Source of the DNA: Xenorhabdus hominickii
GTDB lineage: Bacteria > Pseudomonadota > Gammaproteobacteria > Enterobacterales > Enterobacteriaceae
DNA length: 64,000 nucleotides
Direction: 5' to 3'
Assembly: GCF_002632725.1 (NCBI RefSeq)
Contig: NZ_NJAI01000004.1
Span: forward strand, 199,425-263,424
This document shows positions 55,282 through 64,000 of the stretch, piece by piece. Every line of letters begins with the position of its first letter. Position 1 is the first letter of the stretch. The translations under genes were made by a program, and so were the position numbers. The notes beneath the pieces are model-generated. The model did not search any database. It was not told the DNA's origin and saw only the letters and a list, made by a program, of their open reading frames with translations.

Positions 55282-56706
55282 TTAATTTATCATTTCCTCC
55301 TGAGTTCCCCGTTGTTCTCGGTATTTCCGCATACGCCATAACACCTCTAATATGATAAACCATATTGGTGTACCATATAATGCAATGCGGGTATCATAAT
55401 CAAATACCATGATCACTACTGTAAAGGCAAAAAACATTAAGGTACACCATGTCATGGGAATGCCCATCGGCATTTTATAAATTGATGTTTTATGCAAGTC
55501 AGGGCGTTTCTTTCGGTAAGCCAGATAAGCAAGCAGTATCATACACCAACTATAAATCACCATGATCGCCGCCACGGTAGAAACAATCGTAAATAATTTC
55601 ATAACATTGGGAATGATAAACAGCAGAAATACGCCACTTGCCATACAGATAACAGAGAATATCAAGCTAAATGTGGGTACCGCACTTTGTATCGAAAGTT
55701 TCCCGAATTTACTGTGGGCCAATTTTTCCGTAGACAGGCCATAAAGCATTCTGGTACAGGCATATAACCCACTGTTCGCTGACGACATCGCCGAAGTCAG
55801 TGCCACGAAATTTATCACCGCTGCTGCTGCCGGTAATCCGGCCAGTGCAAACAATGTCACAAATGGGCTGACTTCCGGTGAAATATGCGGCCATGAAGTA
55901 ACAGCAATAATACACATCATGGAAAATACATAAAAAATAATGATCCTGATGGGAATACTATTGATGGCTTTCGGCAAGATTTTTTCCGGCTCTTTGGTTT
56001 CAGCCGTCACCGTACCAACCAGCTCAATCCCCGTAAAAGAGAAGATAGCTATCTGAAAACCGGCAAAAAAACCAAATACCCCGTTAGGCAGGAATACTTC
56101 GGGCTCCGTCAAATGACGCACAGAAGCTGTCACGCCATTGGGTGAGGTCCATCCCACAAAAACCATGCCAATACCGACGATAATCAAGGCAACGATGGCG
56201 ACCACTTTAATCATGGCAAACCAGAATTCCGTTTCACCAAATAGCCGTACTGAAAAAAAATTACATAAACACATTAATCCTAAGATAAACAGTGCCGTCA
56301 GCCAAAGTGAGCTATCTGGAAACCAATACTGAATATAACCGCCGCAGACCACTACATCCGCAATGCAACTCACAACCCAACTCATCCAATAAGTCCAGCC
56401 CAAAAAATAGCTGGCCTTATCCCCGAGATAATCCGCCACAAAATCAGCAAATGTTCGGTAATCCAGTTTACTGAGCAACAGTTCCCCCATTGCCCGCATC
56501 ACCATGAAGGCGAAAAAACCAATCAACAGATAAGTCAGAATAATGGATGTGCCTGATACTGCTATTGTTTTCCCCGTCCCCATAAACAGCCCGGTACCAA
56601 TGGCACCACCAATTGCGATCAACTGAATATGACGTTTACCTAATCCACGGTGAAGTTTCTGCGCACCAGTGGATTGCTCCACGGGTGTTTTTAATGACCT
56701 CGTCAT
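55282..56706 (-). CDS. APC-family amino-acid permease, CycA-like
   Basis: A 474-aa inner-membrane amino-acid:proton symporter with about 12 helices. LGKRHIQLIAIGGAIGTGLFMGTGKTI at the N-terminus, FAGFQIAIFSFTGIELVGTVTAETKEPEKILPKAINSIP in the middle and SSANSGLYACTRMLYGL further on resemble the D-serine/D-alanine/glycine transporter CycA more than basic amino-acid permeases. I start at the ATG at 56706 because GGAGG lies 5 nt before it; the longer frame to 56718 would translate that ribosome-binding site as MEVL. It follows the ast operon in the same direction, 48 bp after astE, so it may be part of it; substrate could therefore be an AST-related amino acid or an unrelated small one. Confidence 0.85.
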   Translation of the reverse strand: MTRSLKTPVEQSTGAQKLHRGLGKRHIQLIAIGGAIGTGLFMGTGKTIAVSGTSIILTYLLIGFFAFMVMRAMGELLLSKLDYRTFADFVADYLGDKASYFLGWTYWMSWVVSCIADVVVCGGYIQYWFPDSSLWLTALFILGLMCLCNFFSVRLFGETEFWFAMIKVVAIVALIIVGIGMVFVGWTSPNGVTASVRHLTEPEVFLPNGVFGFFAGFQIAIFSFTGIELVGTVTAETKEPEKILPKAINSIPIRIIIFYVFSMMCIIAVTSWPHISPEVSPFVTLFALAGLPAAAAVINFVALTSAMSSANSGLYACTRMLYGLSTEKLAHSKFGKLSIQSAVPTFSLIFSVICMASGVFLLFIIPNVMKLFTIVSTVAAIMVIYSWCMILLAYLAYRKKRPDLHKTSIYKMPMGIPMTWCTLMFFAFTVVIMVFDYDTRIALYGTPIWFIILEVLWRMRKYREQRGTQEEMIN

Positions 56707-56754
56707 CAATACCTCCACGATTTTGTTTTTATATGAATTGGTTATATGAATTAG

Positions 56755-57741
56755 TTATGTTAATTGCGTCAGCAATAAACCCGCCCGCAACCCAATGGCA
56801 ACATGGGCATTAGGGAATAGAATAAAGTTTGCAGGAGACGTGATTTTCCAAGATTGATTATCCTGACTGGCAATCTCGAAACCGTCCGATAACACAGTAA
56901 AGTTTTTCGTATCTTCGGGTATATGAAGCTGAAAACTATTATGTTGTTTGATAATGGCATCAACCACACGATAGCGTTTGATGGCTGGTTTATTTCGTTT
57001 GATTGAAAACGAACCGGCGATCAAATCCCGCAGAGCTGCCGTAATATTGCTGAACCTAGCCAGATCGTTCCGGCCAAACGGCAGGGCTTTACCAATTTCC
57101 ATCGTACAACTGTCTACGTTGAAATGTTCACTGGTAAAGTTACTGAATGTGCCTCCCACCGTATTGTGGAATACCACAGCGTCAATATCGCTATCTTCCA
57201 GCCATTGTAAAAAGTCCGCAGCATACTCACGTGTCTGGTATGGCAACAGAGCAAACTGCTCATGGCAGGAGCCGCGGATCGCAGTATGAAGATCAAGGTG
57301 CCTGTGTTTCTCGGATGCCATGACCGCTGGTTCACTGAAGAATTGATGGATAACGGCTTCCAGCTCTCTGGCGCGGTTTGATTCATTCCCTACGGGAAAA
57401 TGCTGATGGCGACCGCCAAACATACGATTGAGATCATGCCCGATATACCGCTGGCCCTCACGCATAGCGGGTAAGTTACCGAAAATCAGCAACAGGTTAT
57501 GCTGTAACGGTAGGCTTCCCTGCGCCAGTTGTGACAACAATTGGATTAACATTTCCACCGGCGCTGTTTCATTGCCATGTATTCCGGCTGAAATAATCAA
57601 CGTATCGATTTTTTCCTCTTGAGGGCTTCCTTGAGGAAATAGCTGCAATACTCCCTCTGCCAACCACGATGGTTTAATTGTTGGCGGAAAACGCAAAGTC
57701 TCTTCCAGTTTGTTTTCAAGCAGTAATGTCAGTAAATCCAT
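56755..57741 (-). CDS. astE: Succinylglutamate desuccinylase AstE
   Basis: A 328-aa zinc metallohydrolase of the M14/AstE-AspA family that performs the last step of the AST pathway, N-succinylglutamate to glutamate and succinate. Zinc ligands lie in SAGIHGNETAPVEM (His and Glu, about 51-64) and the later RHLDLHTAIRGS. The catalytic Glu is in CTMEIGKALPFGRND. Length near E. coli AstE (322 aa). It is the last gene of astCADBE, 12 bp past astB. Confidence 0.95.
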   Translation of the reverse strand: MDLLTLLLENKLEETLRFPPTIKPSWLAEGVLQLFPQGSPQEEKIDTLIISAGIHGNETAPVEMLIQLLSQLAQGSLPLQHNLLLIFGNLPAMREGQRYIGHDLNRMFGGRHQHFPVGNESNRARELEAVIHQFFSEPAVMASEKHRHLDLHTAIRGSCHEQFALLPYQTREYAADFLQWLEDSDIDAVVFHNTVGGTFSNFTSEHFNVDSCTMEIGKALPFGRNDLARFSNITAALRDLIAGSFSIKRNKPAIKRYRVVDAIIKQHNSFQLHIPEDTKNFTVLSDGFEIASQDNQSWKITSPANFILFPNAHVAIGLRAGLLLTQLT

Positions 57742-57753
57742 TTTATCTCCTGA

Positions 57754-59097
57754 TTAACGCTGAAACTCATAGATAGAACCGAGCTTGAGGATCTGCGTCA
57801 GTTCATCAAGAGCAAAATAGATTTCGCTGAGCAACTGCAGGTCAGCGAGATCAGCCACGTACAGAGAATCACGATAATGACGCTCTACCCAAGTTGTCAG
57901 ACGCTGATACAATGCAGGCGTCATTAAGGTAGCCTGATTCACCGCCGCCAACTCTTGTTCGTTCAAAACAACCCGAAGCCGAAGACAGGCAGGCCCTCCG
58001 CCATTACGCATACTTTCCCGCAGGTCAAAAAAGTGGAGTTTGTTAATGGGTGAGTTTTCCTTTGCCAGCAACTCTTGCAAGTAGGCTGAAACGTTATGAT
58101 TCTGGCGACACTCTTCCGGTAAAATCAGCATCATGCTGCCATCAGGTTTGCTCAATAATTGGCTGTTAAACAGATAGGAGCCGACCACATCCTGAATGGA
58201 AACCTGCTCTGTCGGCACTTCAAGCGCAATCAATGCTTGACCGAGTTGCGCCAGTTTTTCGCCAAGCTCAGTCAGTACCGACTGCGAGTTTAAAAAAGCC
58301 AGTTGATGATAGAAAAGAACATTACGGTTGCTGACGGCAATCACATCGTTGTGAAACACGCCGCTATCAATGGCAACGGGATTCTGTTGAGCAAATACCG
58401 TCCGTGTTTCTTCTAACTGATGCAGGCGAGCGACTGCCTGACTGGCCTCCAGTGTCTGTCGTGCAGGATAGCGTTTGGGTGCTTCACTTTCTTGCAATGC
58501 TTTGCGGCCATAGACAAAAAGCTGGACACCCGCTTCACCATACTCACCACAAAAGCGGTTATGATTCGCTGCACCTTCATCCCCCCAATCCGCATGTTGC
58601 GGTAAAGGATCATGATGAACAAAGCAGCTCTGATCAGCAAAAGTTGCTTTCAACGCTCGTGAAGTCGTGACACTTTCCAGTGAACGGTGCAGCTTGTTAT
58701 TTAAGTTTGCCACGGTGAAATGGACACGTTGATCAGCACTGTCCGCTGATGGTGAAACTGTTGCAGCATTGGCTGTCCACATAGAAGAAGCCGAACTGAG
58801 ATTGGACAGCAGCAGTGGGGAATATTGCGCTGCTTTGCTTAATACCTGCTCATCACTACCGGTAAACCCAAGCTGTCGCAATGCAGGAAGATTGGGGCGT
58901 TGCTGTGGGGGTAAAACCCCCTGCACCAGCCCCATATCAGACAGAGCCTTCATTTTCATCAATCCCTGAAGAGCGGCTTTGCGGGGATTAGATTCTTGCC
59001 CCCGATGATTCATGGAAGCCTCATTACCCATTGACAGCCCAGCATAATGATGAGTCATTCCCACTAAACCATCAAAATTTGCTTCAATTCCCGACAT
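57754..59097 (-). CDS. astB: N-succinylarginine dihydrolase AstB
   Basis: A 447-aa amidinotransferase-fold enzyme that converts N-succinylarginine to N-succinylornithine, CO2 and ammonia. Conserved blocks are [16 protein letters not shown] at the start, [24 protein letters not shown] with the catalytic His, and [20 protein letters not shown] with the catalytic Cys. I use the ATG at 59097 ([10 protein letters not shown]): GAGG lies 5 nt upstream and the length then equals E. coli AstB. The frame extends five codons further to 59112. Confidence 0.95.
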   Translation of the reverse strand: MSGIEANFDGLVGMTHHYAGLSMGNEASMNHRGQESNPRKAALQGLMKMKALSDMGLVQGVLPPQQRPNLPALRQLGFTGSDEQVLSKAAQYSPLLLSNLSSASSMWTANAATVSPSADSADQRVHFTVANLNNKLHRSLESVTTSRALKATFADQSCFVHHDPLPQHADWGDEGAANHNRFCGEYGEAGVQLFVYGRKALQESEAPKRYPARQTLEASQAVARLHQLEETRTVFAQQNPVAIDSGVFHNDVIAVSNRNVLFYHQLAFLNSQSVLTELGEKLAQLGQALIALEVPTEQVSIQDVVGSYLFNSQLLSKPDGSMMLILPEECRQNHNVSAYLQELLAKENSPINKLHFFDLRESMRNGGGPACLRLRVVLNEQELAAVNQATLMTPALYQRLTTWVERHYRDSLYVADLADLQLLSEIYFALDELTQILKLGSIYEFQR

Positions 59098-59132
59098 AGT
59101 CACCTCTGACATCCTATTTATTAGTGGATAAA

Positions 59133-60611
59133 TTAAGACTGAAAAAATTCAAGCCCCGGCGCTGGGGTTTCCGGCAAAACCACATTATCTGCCATCAAGG
59201 AAGCCATCGGCCAAGCGCAATAATCCGCGGCATAATAAGCACTGGGGCGGTGATTCCCTGATGCACCAATGCCCCCGAACGGCGCTTTGCTGGATGCGCC
59301 CGTCAATGGCTTATTCCAATTCACAATCCCTGCTCTTGCCTCCTGCAATAACCGCTGGAACAAGGAGGCATCAGGAGAAATCAAACCAGACGCCAGCCCA
59401 AACCGCGTATCATTCGCAATGGCAATCGCTTCATCGAAAGTGTTATAGCGCCTCAAAGTCAACAAAGGGCCAAAATATTCTTCATCAGGAATGTCTTTGA
59501 CATCCGTCAAGTCAATAATGCCGGGTGTCATAAACGTTGAACGAGGATCAGACTGCACTAAAGTGAGCAGGGAAACGCCACCCAATTCCAGCAACTTGGA
59601 CTGGGCTTCCAGCAGTGTTTTTGCCGCCGCTAAAGAGATAACGCCGCCCATAAAAGGCTGTGGTTCGGCATTCCAATGCGCTGGCGTAATTTGGCCTACA
59701 GCATCAAGTAGCCGTTGGATCAACTCATCCCCTTTCTGTCCTTGTTTCACCAATAACCGGCGGGCACACGTACAACGCTGTCCTGCAGAGATAAATGCGG
59801 ATTGAATAATGGTGTAAACTGCCGCGTCAATATCATCATAATCGTCCACGATCAGAGCGTTGTTACCGCCCATCTCCAGCGCCAGCATTTTTTCTGGTTG
59901 GCCTGCCAGTACACGGTGGAAGTGGAACCCTGTCGCGGCACTGCCGGTAAACAGCACGCCATCAATTTCACGACTATCCAGCAACGCACCGCCGGTTTCC
60001 TTATCCCCCTGAACCAAATTCAGCACACCGACCGGCAATCCCGCCTTAACCCATAATTCCACTGTTTTTTCTGCCGTCATCGGCGTCAATTCACTGGGCT
60101 TGAATACCAATGTATTGCCGGCAATCAGCGCAGGAACAATATGTCCGTTCGGTAAGTGGCCGGGGAAATTATAGGGACCGAAGACGGCCATCACGCCGTG
60201 AGGACGATGCTGCAATACGGCCTTACCATCTGGCATCGGCATTTCAGAATAACCAGTCCGTTGTTCCCATGCTTCAATGGAAATGGCGACTTTGCCAATC
60301 ATTGACTGAACTTCTGTCCGTGTTTCCCATAATGGCTTACTGGTTTCTTCGCTGATCACACAGGCGATGTTTTCTTTTTCCTGTGCCAGCAAATCAGCAA
60401 ATGCCTGAATAATTGCAATTCGCTTTTCAACCGCCAGTCTAGACCACTCTGGAAACACCTTACGGGCAGCTTGGCAAGCGTCATTCACCTGATGGGCAGA
60501 CGCACCATTAGCCTGCCATAAAATTTGCTGATCAACAGGGGAATATTTGATGACCGGCAGGCCCTGCCCTGCTACCCACTCACCGCCAATGTAATTTGCT
60601 TGATGATTCAT
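59133..60611 (-). CDS. astD: Succinylglutamate semialdehyde dehydrogenase AstD
   Basis: A 492-aa NAD-dependent aldehyde dehydrogenase for the fourth AST step. ALDH hallmarks: [53 protein letters not shown] with the catalytic Glu, [13 protein letters not shown] with the nucleophile Cys, and EYFGPLLTL. Length equals E. coli AstD. 27 bp downstream of astA. Confidence 0.96.
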   Translation of the reverse strand: MNHQANYIGGEWVAGQGLPVIKYSPVDQQILWQANGASAHQVNDACQAARKVFPEWSRLAVEKRIAIIQAFADLLAQEKENIACVISEETSKPLWETRTEVQSMIGKVAISIEAWEQRTGYSEMPMPDGKAVLQHRPHGVMAVFGPYNFPGHLPNGHIVPALIAGNTLVFKPSELTPMTAEKTVELWVKAGLPVGVLNLVQGDKETGGALLDSREIDGVLFTGSAATGFHFHRVLAGQPEKMLALEMGGNNALIVDDYDDIDAAVYTIIQSAFISAGQRCTCARRLLVKQGQKGDELIQRLLDAVGQITPAHWNAEPQPFMGGVISLAAAKTLLEAQSKLLELGGVSLLTLVQSDPRSTFMTPGIIDLTDVKDIPDEEYFGPLLTLRRYNTFDEAIAIANDTRFGLASGLISPDASLFQRLLQEARAGIVNWNKPLTGASSKAPFGGIGASGNHRPSAYYAADYCAWPMASLMADNVVLPETPAPGLEFFQS

Positions 60612-60638
60612 TGTGAAAACCTTTAATTGTGAAAACGA

Positions 60639-61670
60639 TTAAGAGAGAAGAGACACAAAGCGTACCGAATCGCCATCGTCCACATGGAGCGCATCCATCT
60701 CTGCGGGAGTGAGATACAGTTCATCGCCCTCCGGAGAATGGGGAATGTTCAAGAGTAGTGCCTTAAATTCCTGAAAATGCAGGTTAGAAACAATGCACGG
60801 TATGCCATCTGGTGGTCGGAAAATATCTGCACGTTTTTTGACATGCATAACTCTGCTGGCTTTGACTGTGCGTACATTGTCAATTTCCGCGTCCAAGATG
60901 GCGCCCGCATCAAAAATATCGCCCCCGCCGTGATAAGCGAAGCCTTCTTTTTCCAGAATAGTGCGAGCAGGAACTGTATTTTCATGCACCTGACCGATAG
61001 CCTGACGGGCCAACTCCGGCAATATCGGGACATAAATCGGGTAGAATGGCATTAATTCCGCAATAAAGGTTTTTCTGCCAATTCCGGTTAAATAATCAGC
61101 CTGCTGAAAAGGAACATTGAAAAAATGTTGCCCCAGCGCATTCCAAAACGGAGATTCGCCCTGTTTATCCACAACTCCGCGCATTTCCGCAAAAATGGAT
61201 TTAGGGAAGAGATGCCGGAATGCGGCAATAAACAGAAAACGACTTCTGGAAAGAAAAATACCATTGCGTCCCCCTTGGTAACCGGGGTCAAGGAATAGCG
61301 TACACAGCTCACTGGAACCGGTATAATCCTGCCCGACAATCAGCGTCTCAAATGAGTTGTAAACGCCCAATTCACGGGAGGCACGTACTGACTTCTGCAC
61401 GCGGAAATTGTAAAAAGGCTCCTCCAGCCCGACAGCAACTTCCAGCGCGCTGACACCAACAACACGATGCTTTTCCGTGTCCTCCAAGGTAAATAAAAAC
61501 CCTTGTTGTGCTCGTCCCCTTTCATCGTTGAAAGAATCAATACTGCGTGAAATCCGTGCTGCCAGATATTCCTGATTGTTTGGTAACGTCGTCAGGCCAA
61601 CGCCAGCACGGGACGAAAGATTGAGGATATCCTCTAAATCTTCATGTTGAACGGATCTAAATAGCATCAT
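60639..61670 (-). CDS. astA: Arginine N-succinyltransferase AstA
   Basis: A 343-aa enzyme that transfers succinyl from succinyl-CoA to arginine, the entry step of the pathway. Recognised by GVGLTTLPNNQEYLAARI near the N-terminus, FYNFRVQKSVRASRELGVYN, GSSELCTLFLDPGYQGGRNGIFLSRSRFLF, AEMRGVVDKQGESPFWNALG and IAELMPFYPIYV. It is close to the usual 344 aa. It lies between astC (20-bp gap) and astD. Confidence 0.96.
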   Translation of the reverse strand: MMLFRSVQHEDLEDILNLSSRAGVGLTTLPNNQEYLAARISRSIDSFNDERGRAQQGFLFTLEDTEKHRVVGVSALEVAVGLEEPFYNFRVQKSVRASRELGVYNSFETLIVGQDYTGSSELCTLFLDPGYQGGRNGIFLSRSRFLFIAAFRHLFPKSIFAEMRGVVDKQGESPFWNALGQHFFNVPFQQADYLTGIGRKTFIAELMPFYPIYVPILPELARQAIGQVHENTVPARTILEKEGFAYHGGGDIFDAGAILDAEIDNVRTVKASRVMHVKKRADIFRPPDGIPCIVSNLHFQEFKALLLNIPHSPEGDELYLTPAEMDALHVDDGDSVRFVSLLS

Positions 61671-61690
61671 GGTATCACCTCAAATCGGTT

Positions 61691-62902
61691 TTATTCCTGA
61701 ACAAATCGCTTGAGGGCGTTTTCAAGGCGGATGAAACCGTCATTGATATCCTGCTGTTCAATATTTAATGCAGGAGCAAAACGCAACACATTGGGGCCGG
61801 CTATCAGGGCAATCAACCCCTCTTCCGCGGCGATATTGGTCAGGGTTTTCGCTTTGCCCTGATATTTTTTATCCAGCTCTGCCCCCAGCAATAACCCTTT
61901 TCCACGTAATTCACTGAATACCTGATAACGTTGATTCAACGCGGACATCTGCCGGATAAATTCATGATGACGCTCTTGCACCCCGGCCAAAAATTCCTGC
62001 GTATTCACCAAGTCGACCACTTTATTGGCAACAGCGGCAGCCAGCGGATTTCCACCAAATGTTGTCCCGTGTGAGCCGGGCTGGAAAGCTTCTGCAACAT
62101 GTTGTTTAACCAACATGGCAGCAACCGGGAAACCGCCGCCAAGCCCCTTGGCACTGGTCAAAACATCAGGTTCCACACCCATTTCCTCATAGGCATAAAA
62201 ATACCCAGTCCGCCCAACCCCAGTTTGGATCTCATCAAAGATCAGTAATGCCTGATGCTGATCGCACAGTTCCCGCAATGCTTTCAAAAATGCCGGATCG
62301 GCAGGAATAACGCCCCCTTCACCGATAATCGGTTCCACAATGACGGCACAGGTTTTTTCTGAAATATGCGCTTCGATGGCAGCAATATCGTTATAGGGAA
62401 GATGGGTAATTTGTTGTGGAAGTGGCGCAAAATCCTGAGAGTATTTAGGCTGACCGCCGACAGTCACCGTAAATAGCGTTCTACCGTGGAAAGAATTTTC
62501 GAATGAAATAATTTCATTTTTATGGCTACCGAATTTATCCAAAGCATATTTTCTGGCAATTTTTAATGCCGCTTCATTCGCTTCAGCACCGGAATTACAG
62601 AAAAAAACCTTATCGGCAAATGTATTTTCCACTAGCGTTTTTGCGAGTTTTAAAACAGGCTCATTTGTATAGCCATTACCAATATGCCATATATTTTCCA
62701 TTTGAAAACTTAATGCATTCTTTAATTCATCATTAGCATGACCTAATGCATTAACGGCAATCCCCCCTGCAAAATCAACATACTCCTTCCCATCCTGATC
62801 CCATACACGCGAGCCTTTGGCTTTAACTGGGATAAATGTTGCTGGTGAAAAACAGGGAACCATATACTGGTCAAACCAATTTCTTTGAATCATATTCGGC
62901 AT
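61691..62902 (-). CDS. astC: Succinylornithine transaminase AstC (ArgM)
   Basis: A 403-aa class III PLP aminotransferase, step three of AST, transferring the delta-amino group of succinylornithine to 2-oxoglutarate. PLP lysine is Lys252 in [36 protein letters not shown] (101-120) and [13 protein letters not shown] (221-233) are typical. It can resemble ArgD; placement at the head of astCADBE decides the assignment. Length close to E. coli (406 aa). Confidence 0.95.
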   Translation of the reverse strand: MPNMIQRNWFDQYMVPCFSPATFIPVKAKGSRVWDQDGKEYVDFAGGIAVNALGHANDELKNALSFQMENIWHIGNGYTNEPVLKLAKTLVENTFADKVFFCNSGAEANEAALKIARKYALDKFGSHKNEIISFENSFHGRTLFTVTVGGQPKYSQDFAPLPQQITHLPYNDIAAIEAHISEKTCAVIVEPIIGEGGVIPADPAFLKALRELCDQHQALLIFDEIQTGVGRTGYFYAYEEMGVEPDVLTSAKGLGGGFPVAAMLVKQHVAEAFQPGSHGTTFGGNPLAAAVANKVVDLVNTQEFLAGVQERHHEFIRQMSALNQRYQVFSELRGKGLLLGAELDKKYQGKAKTLTNIAAEEGLIALIAGPNVLRFAPALNIEQQDINDGFIRLENALKRFVQE

Positions 62903-63744
62903 TTGTTTTTCCTCAATAAATAGGCTACGAAAAGGAAAATAAATTCATATATCATTGGATGTAATTTTTAATTAATAAATTCATTAAAATTATCTATTCA
63001 TGATTTGATTAGTTTCCAATGACACTGTCTCAATATCTTCCTTATCTTTTGTGATTAGTAATTAATCTCATAATCTCTTTGGGTTTTAACAAAGTCAATA
63101 CAATACAGTCACAATGAATTTACTTTATGATGTTTTTCACAATTTATAAACATAACTTTATTTTCAATTTATGCATCGTTTATGCATAAAAAAATAAACA
63201 AAAAGAGGTATAGAATTGAAGATAACGGGAATGAGATAAAAATGTTCAATAATTATTCATAAATCATGCCAGTATTTTATAGGCATGATCTAAAAAATGT
63301 ATTTGCAATTAATGATTTTTACTTTTTAAACACATAAAAATATTTAATATCAATTTGTTACAAATAATCGCAATCATTTTGACACCTCATGATAAGAAAC
63401 CATTCCTTGCTCATAAACGTCTCATTTTCGATGAAATAACACTAAATTTATTGTCAGTTACCTCTATCCCTTAACGGATACAGAATCTACCAAGCAGCCT
63501 CTGATTTTTTCAGTAAGCGATCGAGAATGTAACGGAATTGTTACAAACAACTAAATGCTACTGGGTGATTAATGAACAAAAAAAGCTCAAGCATTGTTCA
63601 CGCCACAAGCTATGTAAAAGAAATAAGTAAAAAATTAATTTGAAAAATAAAAACATTAGAGAGTAATTTTTATTTTGACTTTATAAGAAAATTATATTTA
63701 CTCAAGAAATCCTTTGTTAAATAATAAAAAATAATTTCAACTTG
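62903..63744. other. ast upstream region, no gene
   Basis: About 840 bp, very AT-rich, which should hold the ast promoter. By eye I do not find a convincing sigma-54 -24/-12 pair or ArgR box. ATCATGCC (63263-63270) and GGCATGAT (63282-63289) form an 8-bp hairpin, possibly a terminator for the HAD gene to the right. TTATGCAT is repeated directly at about 63169-63186. Confidence 0.45.
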
Positions 63745-64000
63745 TTATTTTTTTATTATATTAAAAATACTTAACATGTCTTTTGTAATAAAATCAGCTA
63801 TTGACTGATCAATTGGCATTCTGGTTTCTTCAAACGCAATGACTCTTAAACCGGTTTTTTTAGCAGATAATATCCCAGAGTACGAATCTTCAATTACTAT
63901 AGCTTCTTGAGGTGAAACATTTAATAGCTCTAACATATGTATGTAAATTTCAGGACTTGGCTTACTTTTAATAAATTCTTCACCACTTATAACTATGTCG
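63745..64000 (-). CDS. HAD-family phosphatase, C-terminal part, cut by window edge
   Basis: Open to the right edge. Reading inward from 64000 gives about 84 residues: DIVISGEEFIKSKPSPEIYIHMLELL, then SPQEAIVIEDSYSGILSAKKTGLRVIAFEET and a C-terminal IADFITKDML. KPSPEIY is HAD motif III and VIEDSYSGI is motif IV, as in beta-phosphoglucomutase-like phosphatases. The N-terminal half with the nucleophile Asp lies outside the window. An internal ATG at 63936 is not the start, because the family motif continues upstream of it. Confidence 0.85.
   Translation of the reverse strand, partial: DIVISGEEFIKSKPSPEIYIHMLELLNVSPQEAIVIEDSYSGILSAKKTGLRVIAFEETRMPIDQSIADFITKDMLSIFNIIKK

Noticed and set aside
62903-63744. 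Sigma-54 promoter or ArgR box for the ast operon
   Set aside because: Both are expected from E. coli, but no TGGCAC-N5-TTGC or clear TGAAT/ATTCA pair could be found by eye; a matrix scan would be needed.

Overview
The window looks like chromosome of an entomopathogenic enterobacterium of the Morganellaceae, most likely Xenorhabdus, with Photorhabdus as the alternative. This rests on moderately AT-rich DNA with very AT-rich spacers, enterobacterial gene order (nuo - lrhA - alaA - yfbR - yfbS - yfbT - yfbV - ackA - pta), a very large non-ribosomal peptide synthetase (NRPS), and short dispersed repeats of a kind I associate with these genera. Genus is inferred from gene content, not from a search.

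Layout. (a) 0.3-5.4 kb is accessory: two alpha/beta hydrolases and a type II thioesterase on the minus strand, a NADAR-family N-glycosidase, a DUF2335 membrane protein, and an orphan lambda-type immunity switch (Cro-like gene facing a CI-like repressor, with palindromic operators between). (b) 5.6-8.7 kb holds a BetT-type BCCT transporter and a divergent SDR protein that lacks the catalytic tyrosine. (c) 8.8-23.9 kb is the complete 13-gene nuoA-N operon (respiratory complex I, fused nuoCD) on the minus strand, with lrhA upstream. (d) 26-36 kb is core metabolism: alaA, yfbR, yfbS, hxpA/yfbT, yfbV, ackA and pta. The yfbU gene that enterobacteria usually carry between yfbT and yfbV is absent.

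(e) 36.8-54.1 kb is one 17.3-kb NRPS gene: five C-A-T modules and a terminal thioesterase, with three C domains of the dual condensation/epimerisation type. Hand-read adenylation codes give Thr, an aliphatic residue (Leu-like), Asn-like, an aliphatic residue, and a highly aberrant fifth domain that either takes an unusual (perhaps beta-) amino acid or is impaired. A starter-type C domain and the TE suggest an N-acylated, possibly cyclic (depsi)pentapeptide. No MbtH protein, transporter, phosphopantetheinyl transferase or tailoring enzyme lies next to it. (f) A small GNAT-like gene with an in-frame 9-bp tandem repeat follows on the opposite strand. (g) 55.3-62.9 kb carries a CycA-like amino-acid permease and the full astCADBE arginine succinyltransferase operon. 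(h) The right edge cuts a HAD-family phosphatase gene.

How it fits together: complex I, AckA-Pta and the AST pathway are the conserved respiratory and carbon/nitrogen backbone, and LrhA is a regulator next to it. Accessory DNA sits in the gaps: the phage switch and hydrolases at the left, the NRPS between pta and the ast region. The NRPS and the oddities in its C4 and A5 domains are the parts most worth following up.
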